A DNA stretch of 64,000 nt from Cantharellus purpuraceus. Its lineage: Eukaryota; Basidiomycota; Agaricomycetes; Cantharellales; Hydnaceae. This document shows, piece by piece, positions 45,022 to 56,861 of the stretch. The translations under genes and the position numbers were made by a program. The DNA lies in the NCBI GenBank assembly GCA_025174535.1, contig JALBUN010000023.1:3720001-3784000 (forward strand). The letters are read 5' to 3'. The stretch's first letter is position 1; every line of letters starts with the position of its first letter. The notes under the pieces are model-generated. The model saw only the letters and a program-made list of their open reading frames with translations. It was not told the origin of the DNA and searched no databases.

Positions 45022-46422
45022 AGTCGCGGAGGGGAATAGCCGTGCCACTATACCCTAAAGAAAAAATGGCGTTGAAGGCCAAATATTTTTGACCGTCTCA
45101 GTTACGCGGAGTGGAAAATCACTCAAACTCCGCGTACTATTGTTTAGTCTCAAAAGGATGAAGTGGCCGCTAGTGCTAGTGATGGGCTTCTCTTGTTCGC
45201 TTAGCATGGTCTGCTCTGAAGCTCAGTTGTGATATTGCGTATGGTTATCTCACAACTTGTGACCGGTTTAGGAACAGCCACAACACGAGGGAGCATGACA
45301 GCTGAGTCAAGAGCTCAGAATGAGGCTTACTGTATGCTTTACGCGAGGCTTCCAAGCTATCGCCCGCCATAAAGACTCATGGTTAGTACATAGTCGAAAG
45401 AGGTGCCATAGGAGGACCTGGATCACAAACGACCAAGTGGTATTGAAGAATATTGTCTCTGAAACTGATGGGTGCATTCCTATCCCACAATTATGTGATT
45501 GGAACGAAATGTCTGTTTCAGAATTACGTGGCTTAACGGTGGCGAGGGAAATCCCCGATGTGGAAAGCCCCGTGTGGAGACATAAGTCGGCCGACTCCAG
45601 ATCCCCCTTCCAGACTGCCGAGGGGGTTCAGAATTACGCTTTGTCATCTCCAGAAATGTCACGGACAGTGTTGTACGTCTGACATATTCGACTGAAAGTG
45701 TAATGACTCTGAAAAAGGGTAGCAGCCATTGTATGCAGAGGTGTTAGAGCATAGCATCACCGCAATAAGCTAGGTGAGACAAAGCCTCACAACAGTAAGG
45801 ACGAGCCTCCACAAAGGCGGTGCCCGTGGTAGCCGCCAATCTCACAATTGGAATGTGGCTGAATTGTGAAATATGGTTTCCTTTCTGGACGTGGGAGGAG
45901 AGAATTCACGATCACTCTCATACGGATTCGTCACATGAGACAAGACGGACCCGCTCACGGTTGGCTTAGATTCAGATACAACGAAGATTTTTTGAGCCAC
46001 TACTCGTTTATGGATCAAGTGGAGACGAGACCCTGAAAATACCGGCCCTGGGATCAGAAGGGGTGTGAAATCACCGTTGTCAGCCTTTACAGAGCGTACT
46101 GTCTGCAGAGACAACCGGGAATGTGTGAACGCAGTGGAAAAGTGTCCCCTTTCTCCTTTAAATGATACTGAGACAACTGTATCACCCCTGAGCGTGTACG
46201 ATCAGAGGCCGGTAGATGTGGCCCCAGTGTCGCTTTGGCTTATGAAGACAATGTCAGAAAAGGTTCACTAAAGGCTGACAACGTCAGACAATGACCTCTG
46301 GATTAATTGTGGCTTAACTGTTTGGCAGAAGGAAACTGCCAAGTGTGTTGGTTTGTCTGCTTATCGATGATGATGGGAGGCCGGACTTGCAAGCTATTAA
46401 ATCTCCGCCGTTCGTTTCCTCA
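45022..46422. other. Intergenic DNA between divergent F-box and GATA-factor genes
   Basis: No gene was recognised. It must contain both promoters. A 120-codon open stretch (45320-45682) has no motif. The 46345-46422 part is open in frame with the GATA gene but has no ATG, so a 5' exon ending near 46335 (ttggcag acceptor) is possible. Confidence 0.4.
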
Positions 46423-49400
46423 ATGGTACTCCCCACGTCAATGACCTCCTCTGGCCCCACCTCCTTTAGCGAAACAACCATGCCTATCGACAACGACTCG
46501 GTGGACTCATTCAAGCACTTTCTTGACATCGTCACTCCCCCTGAATTCTCCCGACTTCTTCGAGCCAGGGTGAAGCATCTGTTGAAAACATGGCCACCCC
46601 AGAGCGCATCCACCATCTCTGCGACCTCTTCTCCTACGTTGACACCTTCCAGCGCATATTCACCTTCATTCGAGGCCGTTCGAGGATTTGCTGCCTTTTT
46701 TCGAACCCAAGAACCCACTGGGCCGTCACCGATCGACCTTTCAGCCACTACATCACTCCAGGCCCTCCATCACCATCTTCTTGCATTGCAGACACTTTTG
46801 TCTTTCCTATCTGCACGGGAACTACAGGATATCGTTCGCGCGAGATTGTCCGAGAGCGGCCAGGAGAGATCGACTGCTGTCCAGGGTTTGATGGATGTTA
46901 TGCGGGACCCGGGAAGTGATGATATGTTGGAGCAGTTGGTTGGTAAGGGTCGTGCCAGTCTTATGGGTGGGATTAGGGGTTCAGATAAGGATGGGGAGAC
47001 CGTGGAAGATGTGGATCACTCACTGATGTCAACCGGGGAAGTTCCACCGTCCAACAACAGTGCTGCTAAACGCAAGGTGCACTCCAGAAGCTACGTGGAT
47101 ATGGACACAGAGGCCGACGGGGAGGCATCACCTCCCAAAAAACGTCAGCGTAGTGAAAATGAGACAGGAGATAGGCTAGTGGTGAGTCTTCAATCAAAAT
47201 TATTCGTCTCTACTCTGATTATGGAATTGTGGATTTTAAATAATGCTCAACCAACGCAGTCCCAACTTGACTCTCAAAATCCCTCCGACGAGGTCGCTGA
47301 TACGTCCACTCAAAACACTCTCCCCCCTGTTCCAGAATTCCCCCTCTCTGATGCCTCGGCTTCCGCCTCCGTCGTCGTAGCTCCGTCTACGACCACGGAG
47401 AACTCAGACTTGATTGTTGTTAAGTCTAACTCAAACTTGGACGGTACTGTGCCATTTAGATTGCTTTTGTGCCCACCGTCGGTCTAACCCACGTCCAAAT
47501 TTTTCCTTAGAACAATCGCCTTCAAAAACCGACAAGGATGCTCTTCCGGCATTGGATTCCCAGGCAGCATCAGAGCCTCAGCTCAGCTGTGACACTAAAC
47601 GCGAAAACTCTGTGGTTGAGAACCATGAGGACATGAAAGCAGATGTGTCTGATCCTGAATTTAGAGCTTCGACGAATATTCTACAAACAAGTGATGTGGA
47701 GGACGAAGGGCTGGTGGTGATGTTGATCGAAGAAGATACAGCACGGCGCGGGCCCCAAGTAGTTTCTTCGCCTCCTAAAGAGCCTTTGCCTATGGCGCAG
47801 GAGGAACCGGTATCATCCGATGTGCCACCCGTTCCTGTGGCAGTTCCACTCACTCCTACAAGCAACCCAAGACCTGGAGAAGAAAAGTCAACGCCCTCGG
47901 CTCCGTTTGATGCTGACTTGGAAGTTGGCCCTGGCTCCGGCGTTTCTTTGGCAGAGTGGAACAGGAAGCGTTTCCGGGCTGCGCTTGGTCTGCCTCCTAA
48001 GGAACCCGAGAAAGTGCTTGAAGATGCTACGGATGCTGCCGCTACCACCACGGTCAATAATGCATCAGTGTCACAAGAGGAGAAGCACTCGAATGTCGAT
48101 CACACGTCTCCACGCCTTGCGAAAGCGAGCGAGACTGCAAGCATTGATTTACCAGAGATAGCTACGCTCCCCACGGACTACACTCAGGACACCCCCTCAA
48201 CACCTGCACGTCCTCATACCCCTGCCACCACTCTTCACGCCGGATTTCCCATTTCACGCTCCCCCACCCCTTCCCTACGTGGGTCTAATTGTGGTTCCCC
48301 ACCCGGTCCAATTTTGCGTGCTGTCGACTGGGAGAGGCGTCCTGAGCCTGAGGAACTGGATTCTGACATGGAAATCGATGAGCTAGACGAGCTAGATGGG
48401 TCTGAAGACACACTAGCAATAGGACCTGGCGTGCCGTACACCCTGGCTATGAACGCTGAAGGTGTCCTGAAGCCTGCTACGTACACCGGAAGCTTTCCCT
48501 ACCGGCATGTTCCCATGGCTGGGTGGCAGAGTATTGATGGTGCTGAAGGACGGATGTGGGATCACGTGGATCCAAAGTCATATGACAATGGGGTTATCCA
48601 GGACGGTGATCTGATACAGAATCAAGGTGTTGGTGCTACAGACTCACAGCAGAAGCTCTTTATACGACTACCCGCCCGTGGTTCAAAAGGAGATGCGGGA
48701 ATGATGTCGACTGGGACGGACGCCTCCGCATCTGCATCTGGCTCTGCCTCCCCGAGCCCCCAGTCTCCATCTTACCGTCTCGTCCCGGTTTCTGGGAAAG
48801 CTGGTGTAGATTACGATCGAATGAGGGGAACAGGTGGGTTTTGACTGGCTCCGACCTCCGATGTACCATTAACGACTACGCCGATAGGGAAAGATGATGA
48901 ACAGACCCTTGGCATGCAGAGACCCATGCATCAATCACCCTTGGGTTCCGGACCCCCTTCCAGTGTTCCCCATGCATCCGCAAGCTCTGGGTCTGCGGCA
49001 GACGCATCTTCACGTCCTCCGTCACACGGACAATCACAGGCCCCTTCTTCCTCCCATACCCCGAACCCGATGCATGGTGCAGTCCCCCACGGGCACCGAC
49101 TACCCCCTGGGGCGCACTCCCAGTCTTATCCCCCGCCACATCCAGGATATCCATGGTTCGGCGCGATGTTCTACGTGCCGTTTGGCGGGGGACCGCCCCT
49201 GCACCACGCGCAAGGCCCGGGGCCAGGACATCCGCCCGCGCACATGTTTTCGCCTACGCATATGCAGCAGATGTCGCCGATGTCTGGGGGGTCCAAGTCG
49301 GGTGGGGAGAATGGGCGGTCGCCGCATGAGAGTGAGGGTGTGCCTGTGCCGGGGTCGGGTTCTGATGCGGGGTCGATGGGTGGGCCAGGTATGATGACGG

Positions 49401-49856
49401 CTGGGTCGAGTGGGCCTAGCCTGCATGTGCCGCCTCCCGAGGGCCCGAGGAGGGCCTTTAAGAGAAGGGCTCCTGGAGAGCCTGGGGACTACATTGCACA
49501 AATGCCGGTCCTGGATCCTAATGTCAAGTATACGGACGAGGTTGGGGTAAAGGAGTCGGCGAGACTCAAGAGGTTTTGTTTCAATTGTCGTGCGGTCCAG
49601 GCACCGAGTTGGCGCAAGTCCAAGTTGAATGTTGGAAAGATTGTGCGTTGCTTGTTTCATTTTCTTACTGCAGATGATTGACTTTTTTCTTTCTTTTTTT
49701 TTTTTTTTGCAGCTGTGCAATAAATGTGGTATCTACGAGTCGACGCACATGACCGCGCGTCCGCTCAAGACGAGACCGCGTCGCAACATGGAAGGCTCAG
49801 CCGCTAGGAAGCGTAACAACTCCTTCACGAAGTTGGCACCGGCGGTGTCTTCTTGA
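46423..49856 (+). CDS. GATA-type zinc-finger transcription factor
   Basis: Exons 46423-47181, 47260-47443, 47511-48833, 48888-49642 and 49713-49856 give 1054 aa. Nearly all of it is low-complexity: Ser/Pro/Thr-rich with acidic patches (DMEIDELDELDGSEDTLAIG near 640) and His/Gly/Pro-rich sequence before the finger. A short nuclear-type basic patch (RRAFKRRAPGE) precedes it. The single GATA finger at 986-1012 reads C-FN-C ... PSWRKSKL ... L-C-NK-C-GIYE. The loop of 19 residues between Cys pairs is longer than the usual 17-18. A basic tail (TRPRRNMEGSAARKRNNSF) follows. The last intron splits the finger directly before the second Cys pair. It should bind GATA sites in the nucleus; target genes are unknown. 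The ATG at 46423 is the first in frame; an upstream exon cannot be excluded. Confidence 0.88.
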
Positions 49857-51502
49857 CCCGAGCGCTGGCATCACCTGTATTCAAGAGGTGGTTGAATTTC
49901 TTTTCTTTCTTTCTTTCTTTTCGCATATTTTGGTCTCTGACCCACACGTTTTTGGTGTTACCATCGCATTTAGCGTCGATTGCAGAGAAGGGGTTTTTTC
50001 CCTTATTGTTATAAATGTCTGGGTCTGGGTTCCACGGACTGTTGTCCTGATTTTTTGTCTTTTTCTTTCTTACTACTACTACTACGTTACTTGTACGTTA
50101 GATGGGGGCGTTATTTTCGAATGATCAGATTTGTACATCTTGGAAGGCTGTGTTTGTGGAAACGATGAACATTTTCCCCTGCGCAGTACTTAGGCACTCG
50201 GCAAAGGTATTGATGCCCGCGACTTTCAACGTTCGATGGATGGATGGATGGATGTACTACGTAACTTGGCACCTTCGACACAGACTGATCTGAATCCAGA
50301 TTTAATATGTGCACTTGTACACATCTTGAGCTGTTAATCGTGGCATTTTTATGCCTCGATTTCGTGGTGGGTCTATGATCCAGGTCTAGACTCGGTTAGG
50401 CATCAGTCCAGTTTTCACTGATCGATCCTGAGCGTAAAGTTGCCCCCTTGCCTAGACAGTGCCGTATCGACGTTATATGCTGTCTTTGTGACGTGGAATA
50501 AGGTACCAGCAGGGCAAGGGATGAATAAGTTCGAGTGAAGTTTGAATGATTTTTGCAGAAAATGTGATTGTCTGCCAGGTTCCTGATTCAGGTGAGTAAG
50601 ATATTAGTCTGTGAAAAGTCGTCAGGATGAGGTTGCAATGTCGTGCTATTGACCAAGTGACGTGAAGGCTAGCCGTATTGAGCTTGTTCATCCACAGTGT
50701 GTTAACTTGAGAGCTTGGCGAGACTAGCGATGTAGCGCCTGAGAGCATGGCGTCGTTCTGTGAGCTGGTCGCTTACTACAGCGTGCACAAGCTTGCTGGC
50801 GATGCACCTTCTGCAGTTGGCCCAGTGACCGATGACGAACGCAGATTGGGGGACCATCTCGTGGATCCCTAAAGACAATTATGGAAAGCGTTCCCATGTA
50901 TTTCACTTGAGCAGCTGCGCCGTCCCTGGGTCACAAGCCACCGTCACGGACCGTCCGAATGCGGACTCCCTTGTTCTCACCGCCACATTAATTGCACCAA
51001 TGGCTAGTCACTGCTTTAAAGTATGTACTCAAAAGACGCCTAATCGCAGCGCCCTTCTGACAGACACAACCATGATTTTTCCAAGGTGGATAAAGGCATG
51101 CACTGCATTGCATTATACAGCGACGGCTGGTGGACGGAAGAGACATATGGTTACGTGGGTTATGGCATATGCCTTCGGCACCCCGTTGAATGACCGGTAG
51201 CGCATGTGCTCTCAAAGTGCAGACGCCCAATAGTGCGCTGGCCAAAGCCACGTCACGGTAAGTCCTCCTCTCAATGGTGTCGCCAATCCATCACAAGACA
51301 AGAACTCATTCGCTTAACTCTCCCCGTACAGGATCAATTCATCCGACAGAAATACCATCCGAACCAGGTGGACACGTACACGCTGATTCTAGTCGGCGCT
51401 GGCTTCGCGATTGGCTCTCATGACCATATATTACTTTACACCCTCGAATTCCTCACTCTTCTTCCGTCCCTGGCATCAACCAGATGCCACGTTCCCGACA
51501 CC
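49857..51502. other. Intergenic DNA
   Basis: The GATA-gene 3' flank has ttctttctttctttc runs. A (ATGG)n microsatellite lies at 50236-50254. No gene was recognised; open stretches up to 122 codons have no motif. Confidence 0.4.
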
Positions 51503-51508
51503 ATATAA
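51503..51508 (+). promoter_or_regulatory. TATA box of the GH18 gene
   Basis: TATAAA in 'accatataaaggtgg', 84 bp upstream of the ATG at 51592, is a good distance for a compact fungal promoter. Confidence 0.5.
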
Positions 51509-51591
51509 AGGTGGCGTCCCAGCGGGTGCTAATTCCCTAGGTCCTCCCCCGGTTCGGCACCTCCGTAACGTTTATAGCGGTGACCCACGCG

Positions 51592-53005
51592 ATGGCACCT
51601 ACGAGTCCACTGTCCTGGCTGGTGTATATCCTCTCTTATCTCATATGCCTGTCCTCCGTCTCCGCCGTTCCCGTCGCCACATCCACAGCCAAAAAGCCTA
51701 CACCATCCATCCTGGGCCCGAAGCCTCCGCACTTTGTAGTCTATTCTGATGAAAGCGAGTTTGGCATCCCGAATGCATCTGACCTCAAGGTGAATCCATC
51801 CCGGCCTCTGCAAACGTCTGAGGGATGTCGTGCGCTGACCTAACCCGCCCGCGCGCTGCTCTCAGGGCTTCAACACTGTGATCCTGTCCTTCCTCCTCGC
51901 CTCCGGTGCGGCAGACCAGGCCAGCGCCTGGACGCAGTTGTCGTCCTCGCAGCGCGCATCGCTCAAGGCGGACTACAAAGCAAACGGCATCACGCTCCTC
52001 GTTTCTGCGTTTGGGTCAACAGAGTCACCCACGACGGATGGCAAGGACCCGACGGCGCTGGCGGAGAGCATGGCGGGGTGGGTCAAGACGTGGGGTATGG
52101 ACGGGATTGATGTCGATTATGAGGTGGGTTGGCTATGTACTGGGTAACTCCTCGGCTCATGCGTGTGTGCGCCGGTATAGGACTTTAAGGCGGTGTCGAA
52201 AGGCACAGCGGTGGGGTGGCTTGAGACGTTCACTACTGTTCTCCGAAAGAACCTGCCCGTCGGGCAATTCGTCATCACACACGCACGTACGTACCACCCC
52301 TATCGTCTACAGCGCACCATTAACCCACCTCATGTCCCTACAGCCGTTGCACCCTGGTTCGGGAAGGGCCAGCCTTATGCCCAACTCGACGCCTCCGTGG
52401 GACCGCTCATCGACTGGTACAACGTGCAGTTCTACTCGCAGGGAACGGCGTACACGACGTGCCAGACGTTGATATGGACGTCGGGCGGGGATTTCCCTGG
52501 GACGTCGGTGATGGAGATTGTGGGTAGTGGTGTGCCGCAGCAGAAGGTGGTGCTGGGGAAGCCCGGGACGCCGGCAGATGTGGGAGCGCCCAGTGGTGGG
52601 GGTGGGGGTGGGACTGGGGTAGCGGGTGGGGGCGGGACGCAGGTGGCCGGCGGCGGTGGGACTCAGGTGGCTGGGGGAGGTGGGACTCAGGAGGCGGGTG
52701 GGGGCACGCAGGAAGCGGGTGGAGGCACGCAGGAGGCAGACGGTGGAGGAGGTAAGCGGATGCGGCGTGGTGCGACGCTGGATCCGCATATGAATGGATT
52801 CTTGGAGACGCCGACGTTGGCGCAATGTCTGGTTCAAGCGAAGAACAATGGCTGGAATGCTGGTGTCATGGCCTGGGAGGTGCGTTTGACGTCATTGACC
52901 CTTCTATTTTTGATTAACCTGGTGTTCTAGTTCCCGGAGGCGGGCAAGGACTGGATCCAGTCCGCCCGTTCACTCACGTGGCCGGTCCAGAAGACCAAAA
53001 ACTGA
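51592..53005 (+). CDS. Secreted GH18 chitinase-like protein with Gly-rich repeat insert
   Basis: Exons 51592-51789, 51866-52123, 52181-52286, 52344-52879 and 52931-53005 give 390 aa. The signal peptide is MAPTSPLSWLVYILSYLICL (cleavage near SVSA-VPVA). The TIM-barrel strands are HFVVYSDESEFG, NTVILSFLLASG and ITLLVSAFGS. The catalytic DxxDxDxE motif, DGIDVDYE, is at 145-152, with the proton-donor Glu152 exactly at an exon end. QFVITHAPVAPWF and IDWYNVQFYSQG follow, and GVMAWEFPEAGKDW closes the barrel. It should cleave or bind beta-1,4-GlcNAc polymers (chitin) or endo-GlcNAc substrates outside the cell. A Gly/Thr/Gln repeat at about 272-323 (GGGGTQVA and GGGTQEA units) lies between barrel elements, where most relatives have a short loop. 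Confidence 0.9.
52597..52750 (+). repeat. Coding minisatellite in the GH18 gene
   Basis: Six or so imperfect 21-24 bp units (ggtgggactcaggtggctggg type) stay in frame and encode Gly-rich TQVA/TQEA modules. Copy-number variation between strains is likely. Confidence 0.8.
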
Positions 53006-53763
53006 CGGTTAAGACAAGTATATCTCTATCCCGACGAATCGACCACGATAAGCGAATAAGGATGCGATGTAGAATGCGTTATCGATCATCTTGGTGTTAT
53101 TTTATTGCTCTCAGATAGAGGGAGCTTGTATACTACTGTGTAAGATGTATAACTAACGGAATGGTTTCCTTGGGTACGTTGGATTAGATGATCAGATGAT
53201 GGATGGGGACGTACAATTTCGATTATTATCGACGAAATATGGGGAGGTATGACCCAAATGGGAGATAGGAGATGGAAGATGATGTGGCGTATCAGTGACC
53301 ATTTGAGCTTGACGTTGCTCGGATCTAGAACACGCGCATCACGATCCAAAAGCTGTCCTATGAATATCTTACCCCGCCCGATTACGATCAGTTGCACGCA
53401 TTATACATCAGCGTTGCCTTCCCCGGACGGGTAGTCAGCATGCTTTTACAACATGGCCGAATGGATTTTCTATCCCTTGCCATCACTCCAGCAACATAAT
53501 TGTGGACATAGACGTGCAGGGCACCGCAAGGGACTGGTCACGGGCACGAGGACATTGGTGTTATACACAGACACAGTCTGGAGTATGTATACAAGATCGA
53601 TCATCATACAACAACACACTACTAGAAAGGCCATCTGCTTCAAATTTCAATGTGAAGAAAACGTCCTCCCTCTATCAACACTGTTCAATACAAAAATAAT
53701 AGACCTCGAATGGATGGCGAACCATAAGGCGGGAGTAATGTAGAGACCTGCTCAGGGATAATG
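53006..53763. other. Intergenic DNA or uncharted 3' exons
   Basis: A minus-strand open stretch (53086-53397) has a protein-like beginning, including a possible 50 bp intron (gtaagatattc...gtgttctag) that would join VIGR to DPSNVKLKWSLIRH. I could not connect it to the 93-residue gene to its right. It may be an extra gene or downstream exons of that gene. Confidence 0.3.
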
Positions 53764-54212
53764 CTATCTCCCGGCCTGCGTTCGATAGCTGGACTGCCTT
53801 GTCGGCCAGGTAGACGTCTTGAGAATGCTCTCTTCAGGGATATTCGAAAATATCATGCCGGTAACGGAGGAATGAATGTCGTATGTGATTTGAATGCCGG
53901 CACTGCGCTGTATGGGGAAAAAAAAAAAAGAAAGGGAAAAAAATTTTCGTCTTTAGCCATGTGCATGGATTTTTTTGATCGATCGATCAAACAGGATTTA
54001 GAGACTTACGGCCATGACAACCTGCCGTGAGCTTGCGACGATGCCTACATAGACTTCGTTTCTGTACATGAATGACACCTCTCCGCCAAGCTGCGTCGAA
54101 AAAATCAGTATACATAAAAGACATTACGAAGACATTTTGCACGAGATCGACTCACTGGGTATCTGGGTCTGCTGGTATCAATTATGTCGGCATCGGTGTC
54201 TGAGCGCGACAT
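53764..54212 (-). CDS. Small predicted protein, three exons
   Basis: Exons (complement) 54156-54212, 54010-54090 and 53764-53907 give 93 aa (MSRSDTDADIIDTS..., LGGEVSFMYRNEVYVGIV, ITYDIHSSVTGMIF...). All splice sites are GT-AG and the frame closes exactly. The middle exon suggests a small beta-barrel-like fold (short beta strands), but no family is recognised. Intron 2 contains an A11 run and a gatcgatcgatc repeat. The C-terminal exon may be mis-assigned if further exons lie to the left. Confidence 0.45.
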
Positions 54213-54684
54213 GGTTATAGGTTGAAAAATGGGATGGAGTAAAGGCAAGTAGCAACGGCCAAAGAATAGGCGAGCAGCTGGGACGACGACATCAGCTGTG
54301 CCATCCGCCCCGCTTTTTATGGTGTTTCGCCGCGGGTAGATAATCTTAAACTAGACAGACTCGGACTGTGCACGTGAAGGCATGAAAAGACCGACTGTAC
54401 TGCCTACTCGGGAAGTGGGGCCTCTCGCCATATCAGCGGGTAGGTCTCGCACGGCGCTGCAGAAGCGGTATAGGCGTGGCATGCGTCATTGGAAGCACGG
54501 CCTCCTAGTCCCGTATACGGTATACACGTCCAACAAACGCATGTTGTATTTGCAAATAACTGCGATAGCAACTCTTACAGCGACGCTTGCATCGTGTTGA
54601 TCGTGCATTTTTCTATTCTCCCTGGACAACCGTTTTTCAACTGCGCTGTCAGCTCCCATGTGCCATCACTCTGCATCGAAATCA
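54213..54684. other. Intergenic DNA
   Basis: It separates two minus-strand genes and should hold the promoter of the small gene and the DBR1 3' end. A GC-rich 'tatggtgtttcgccgcgggtag' area lies near 54320. No gene is seen. Confidence 0.35.
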
Positions 54685-56756
54685 CTAGCTCATGATTCGG
54701 CTGGGTGACCATCCTCCGCTCGCGGGAGGTTCTTCGGGATACGTCACACCTGGAGGCATACCCGCATCCGAGGGCACGTCGTCAACACCGCCTTCTCCTA
54801 TATTGGTCCCCTCATTTACGTTCTCCCCCGCTTTGGGTAATATCATCTCCCCATCCTGCCGCCGAAGGGCGAGAGCACTCGTATCTGCATCTGTATGTGC
54901 ACTCGCACTCTCCATTGTCTCCCCGGAGGTCTCTGCCTCCGTCGCACCCTCCACAAAAGGGGGCACCATACCTTCCGGGACCGGATTCACCTTGTTTGGA
55001 ATCTGCAGAAGTCGTGCAAATGCCTCTGTCTGCGGATTGGTATACCAGGACACTGCCACACCACACGTCATGTCACGAAATGGCACCACAAAGGCAACAA
55101 TACAGAGTGAGAGGAAGGCGCTTACGGTGTTGATGGTGCCCTTGTGTATTTCCGGAGGGCCCCGGCGCCGTGCGCCAAAACTTTTGCACTTCGGCGACTT
55201 CCTGTAGTCCAGCTTCTGACACGTTTTGACGTACCCATTCCATCTCTGTGGTAACGAGGGAACGCGCGTCGTCCGGTTTAGGTAATGCCACTTGCATTCT
55301 TGTGGTACTAAAGAACGGATGGAATGCACGAGTGATTGCAAGCCATTCGGGGTCAAAAGTAAGATGAGGGGACTCTGATTGAGGCACAAAAGGCGTGGCG
55401 ATGTCAATGACCTGGGAAAAATACGTCAGCATGCCGGTGAACCTGAACTATACAAAGACCATAAGAAAAAATGCCCACCTGGAGAAAATCCCGTTTTGGT
55501 AGACATTTGTCGAGGGCTAAAAAGCGTGTTTCCCGAGGTGATGGCTGATGCTCAGGGGCAGTAGCTGCCTTCTCCAACGGGGTAGAGATGACAGGCTCCA
55601 CTGGCTCGGCAGAAGCGGAGGGCTCCACATTGAAATCTTCATTGTCGTCAATCCTGATCTCGTCCGGGTTTTCGATGGGTTGCTTGGGATCGCCATCATC
55701 TTCTAGGTCATCCAGCACGATTTCATCTGGGTTACCGGGAGGCTTGGTTGGCACTCCGTTATGGTTGTATAAAGCTTCGAATTTTGTGTGTAGATGTGCG
55801 CTGAACCACCAGAGAGGTTTGATCTTCTTGAGCAGATCGAGTAAGGGTGGGGACCCCAGAGATCCGGTCTCGCACTCCTGCCGGAAAAAGGGCTTACGAC
55901 GTAATAGACCTTGAAGGTCCCCATGTTGCTCAATCGTATTCGGCCAATCATGCGAAAGGAAAATATCAGGTAGAGAGAGCTAAAGGCAATTTAAGACCCC
56001 AATCAGCTTCTTCAAAAAATGAACTTACGTGTGACAGTTTGAAAATGTCAAACAAACGAGTATGATAAATACTCCGAATGCTTGAATTGTCGTATGGGAC
56101 CGTTTCGTTATGGCCTGTTGCAAATCACATGAAGAGCACTGCTGAAAATGATGAGGGGCTCAACACTGACCGAGATTGTAGTGATTCGAGTTGTAGATCC
56201 CTGACGACCCTGCTATTCGCACTCCATTCACCTGCACACACCCCGAAAGGCCAAGAAAGTAAATATTTGGCGCTAGCCAACCTCCGTGGTATCTATGGCT
56301 CACAGTAAAGACCCCTCCTTTGTCAATAATGAAAGGACGCACAGTTCCCACATGTAATTCGACGCCTCATGGTTGCCCCCAATGACGATTGTCAAAATCG
56401 GAGCCATTGTTCTACCAAGGTAGTACCTGTTATATCTTATGAGTATCTTGCACAATGCGGCGCATGTTATCCCCGACGCACCGCGCGCCGCTGCTCACTT
56501 GTGAAAGCCACCAAGCTGTCTATACTTCTGTGGGACAGCCATGCATTGCAAATCGGCATGATTCCGTATGGCCTGAAAGTCACCACATATGAGAAGTAGG
56601 TCAACTTTATAATTGTTCTTCCGTTCGAGAGTCGCGATGTGATCGTATATTTTGTCAAGTTCACCATGACAGCAGCCTTCTACTGCAACCTGGAAGCCAC
56701 GACACAACTCAGTACGAGGGATCGATTTTATATGTCTGATAACCTCTTGCCTTCAT
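54685..56756 (-). CDS. DBR1: Lariat RNA debranching enzyme DBR1
   Basis: Exons (complement) 56751-56756, 56499-56689, 56343-56426, 56171-56292, 56029-56114, 55479-55979, 55126-55411 and 54685-55052 give 547 aa. It hydrolyses the 2'-5' branch of intron lariats in the nucleus. The metallophosphoesterase residues are present in order: [13 protein letters not shown] (Cys/His), LLICGDFQA (Asp), VIGGNHEAS (Asn-His), [13 protein letters not shown] (His) and [10 protein letters not shown] (two His). The C-terminal DBR1 domain includes [15 protein letters not shown] and [20 protein letters not shown]. The first exon codes only Met-Lys, and its donor is GC (ATGAAG|gcaagag), a GC-AG intron of 61 bp. An acidic insert (about 245-300: [24 protein letters not shown]) and a disordered tail complete it. 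Confidence 0.93.
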
Positions 56757-56861
56757 GGTCTGGTTCCTAGCTCGTGACGCAAGACGACCAATTTGTCGCG
56801 AGAGCATCGGAGTCTGAAACGCGTTCTCAGCTAATTGATTGACCCTTCGCCACTGGGAGTC
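56757..56861. promoter_or_regulatory. 105 bp divergent promoter, DBR1 / RAD7
   Basis: The whole space between the two start codons is 105 bp and AT/GC mixed, without a TATA box. 'ctcgtgacgcaaga' and 'ttgtcgcgagag' contain CpG elements that could bind general factors. The 5' UTRs of both genes must lie within it. Confidence 0.7.
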
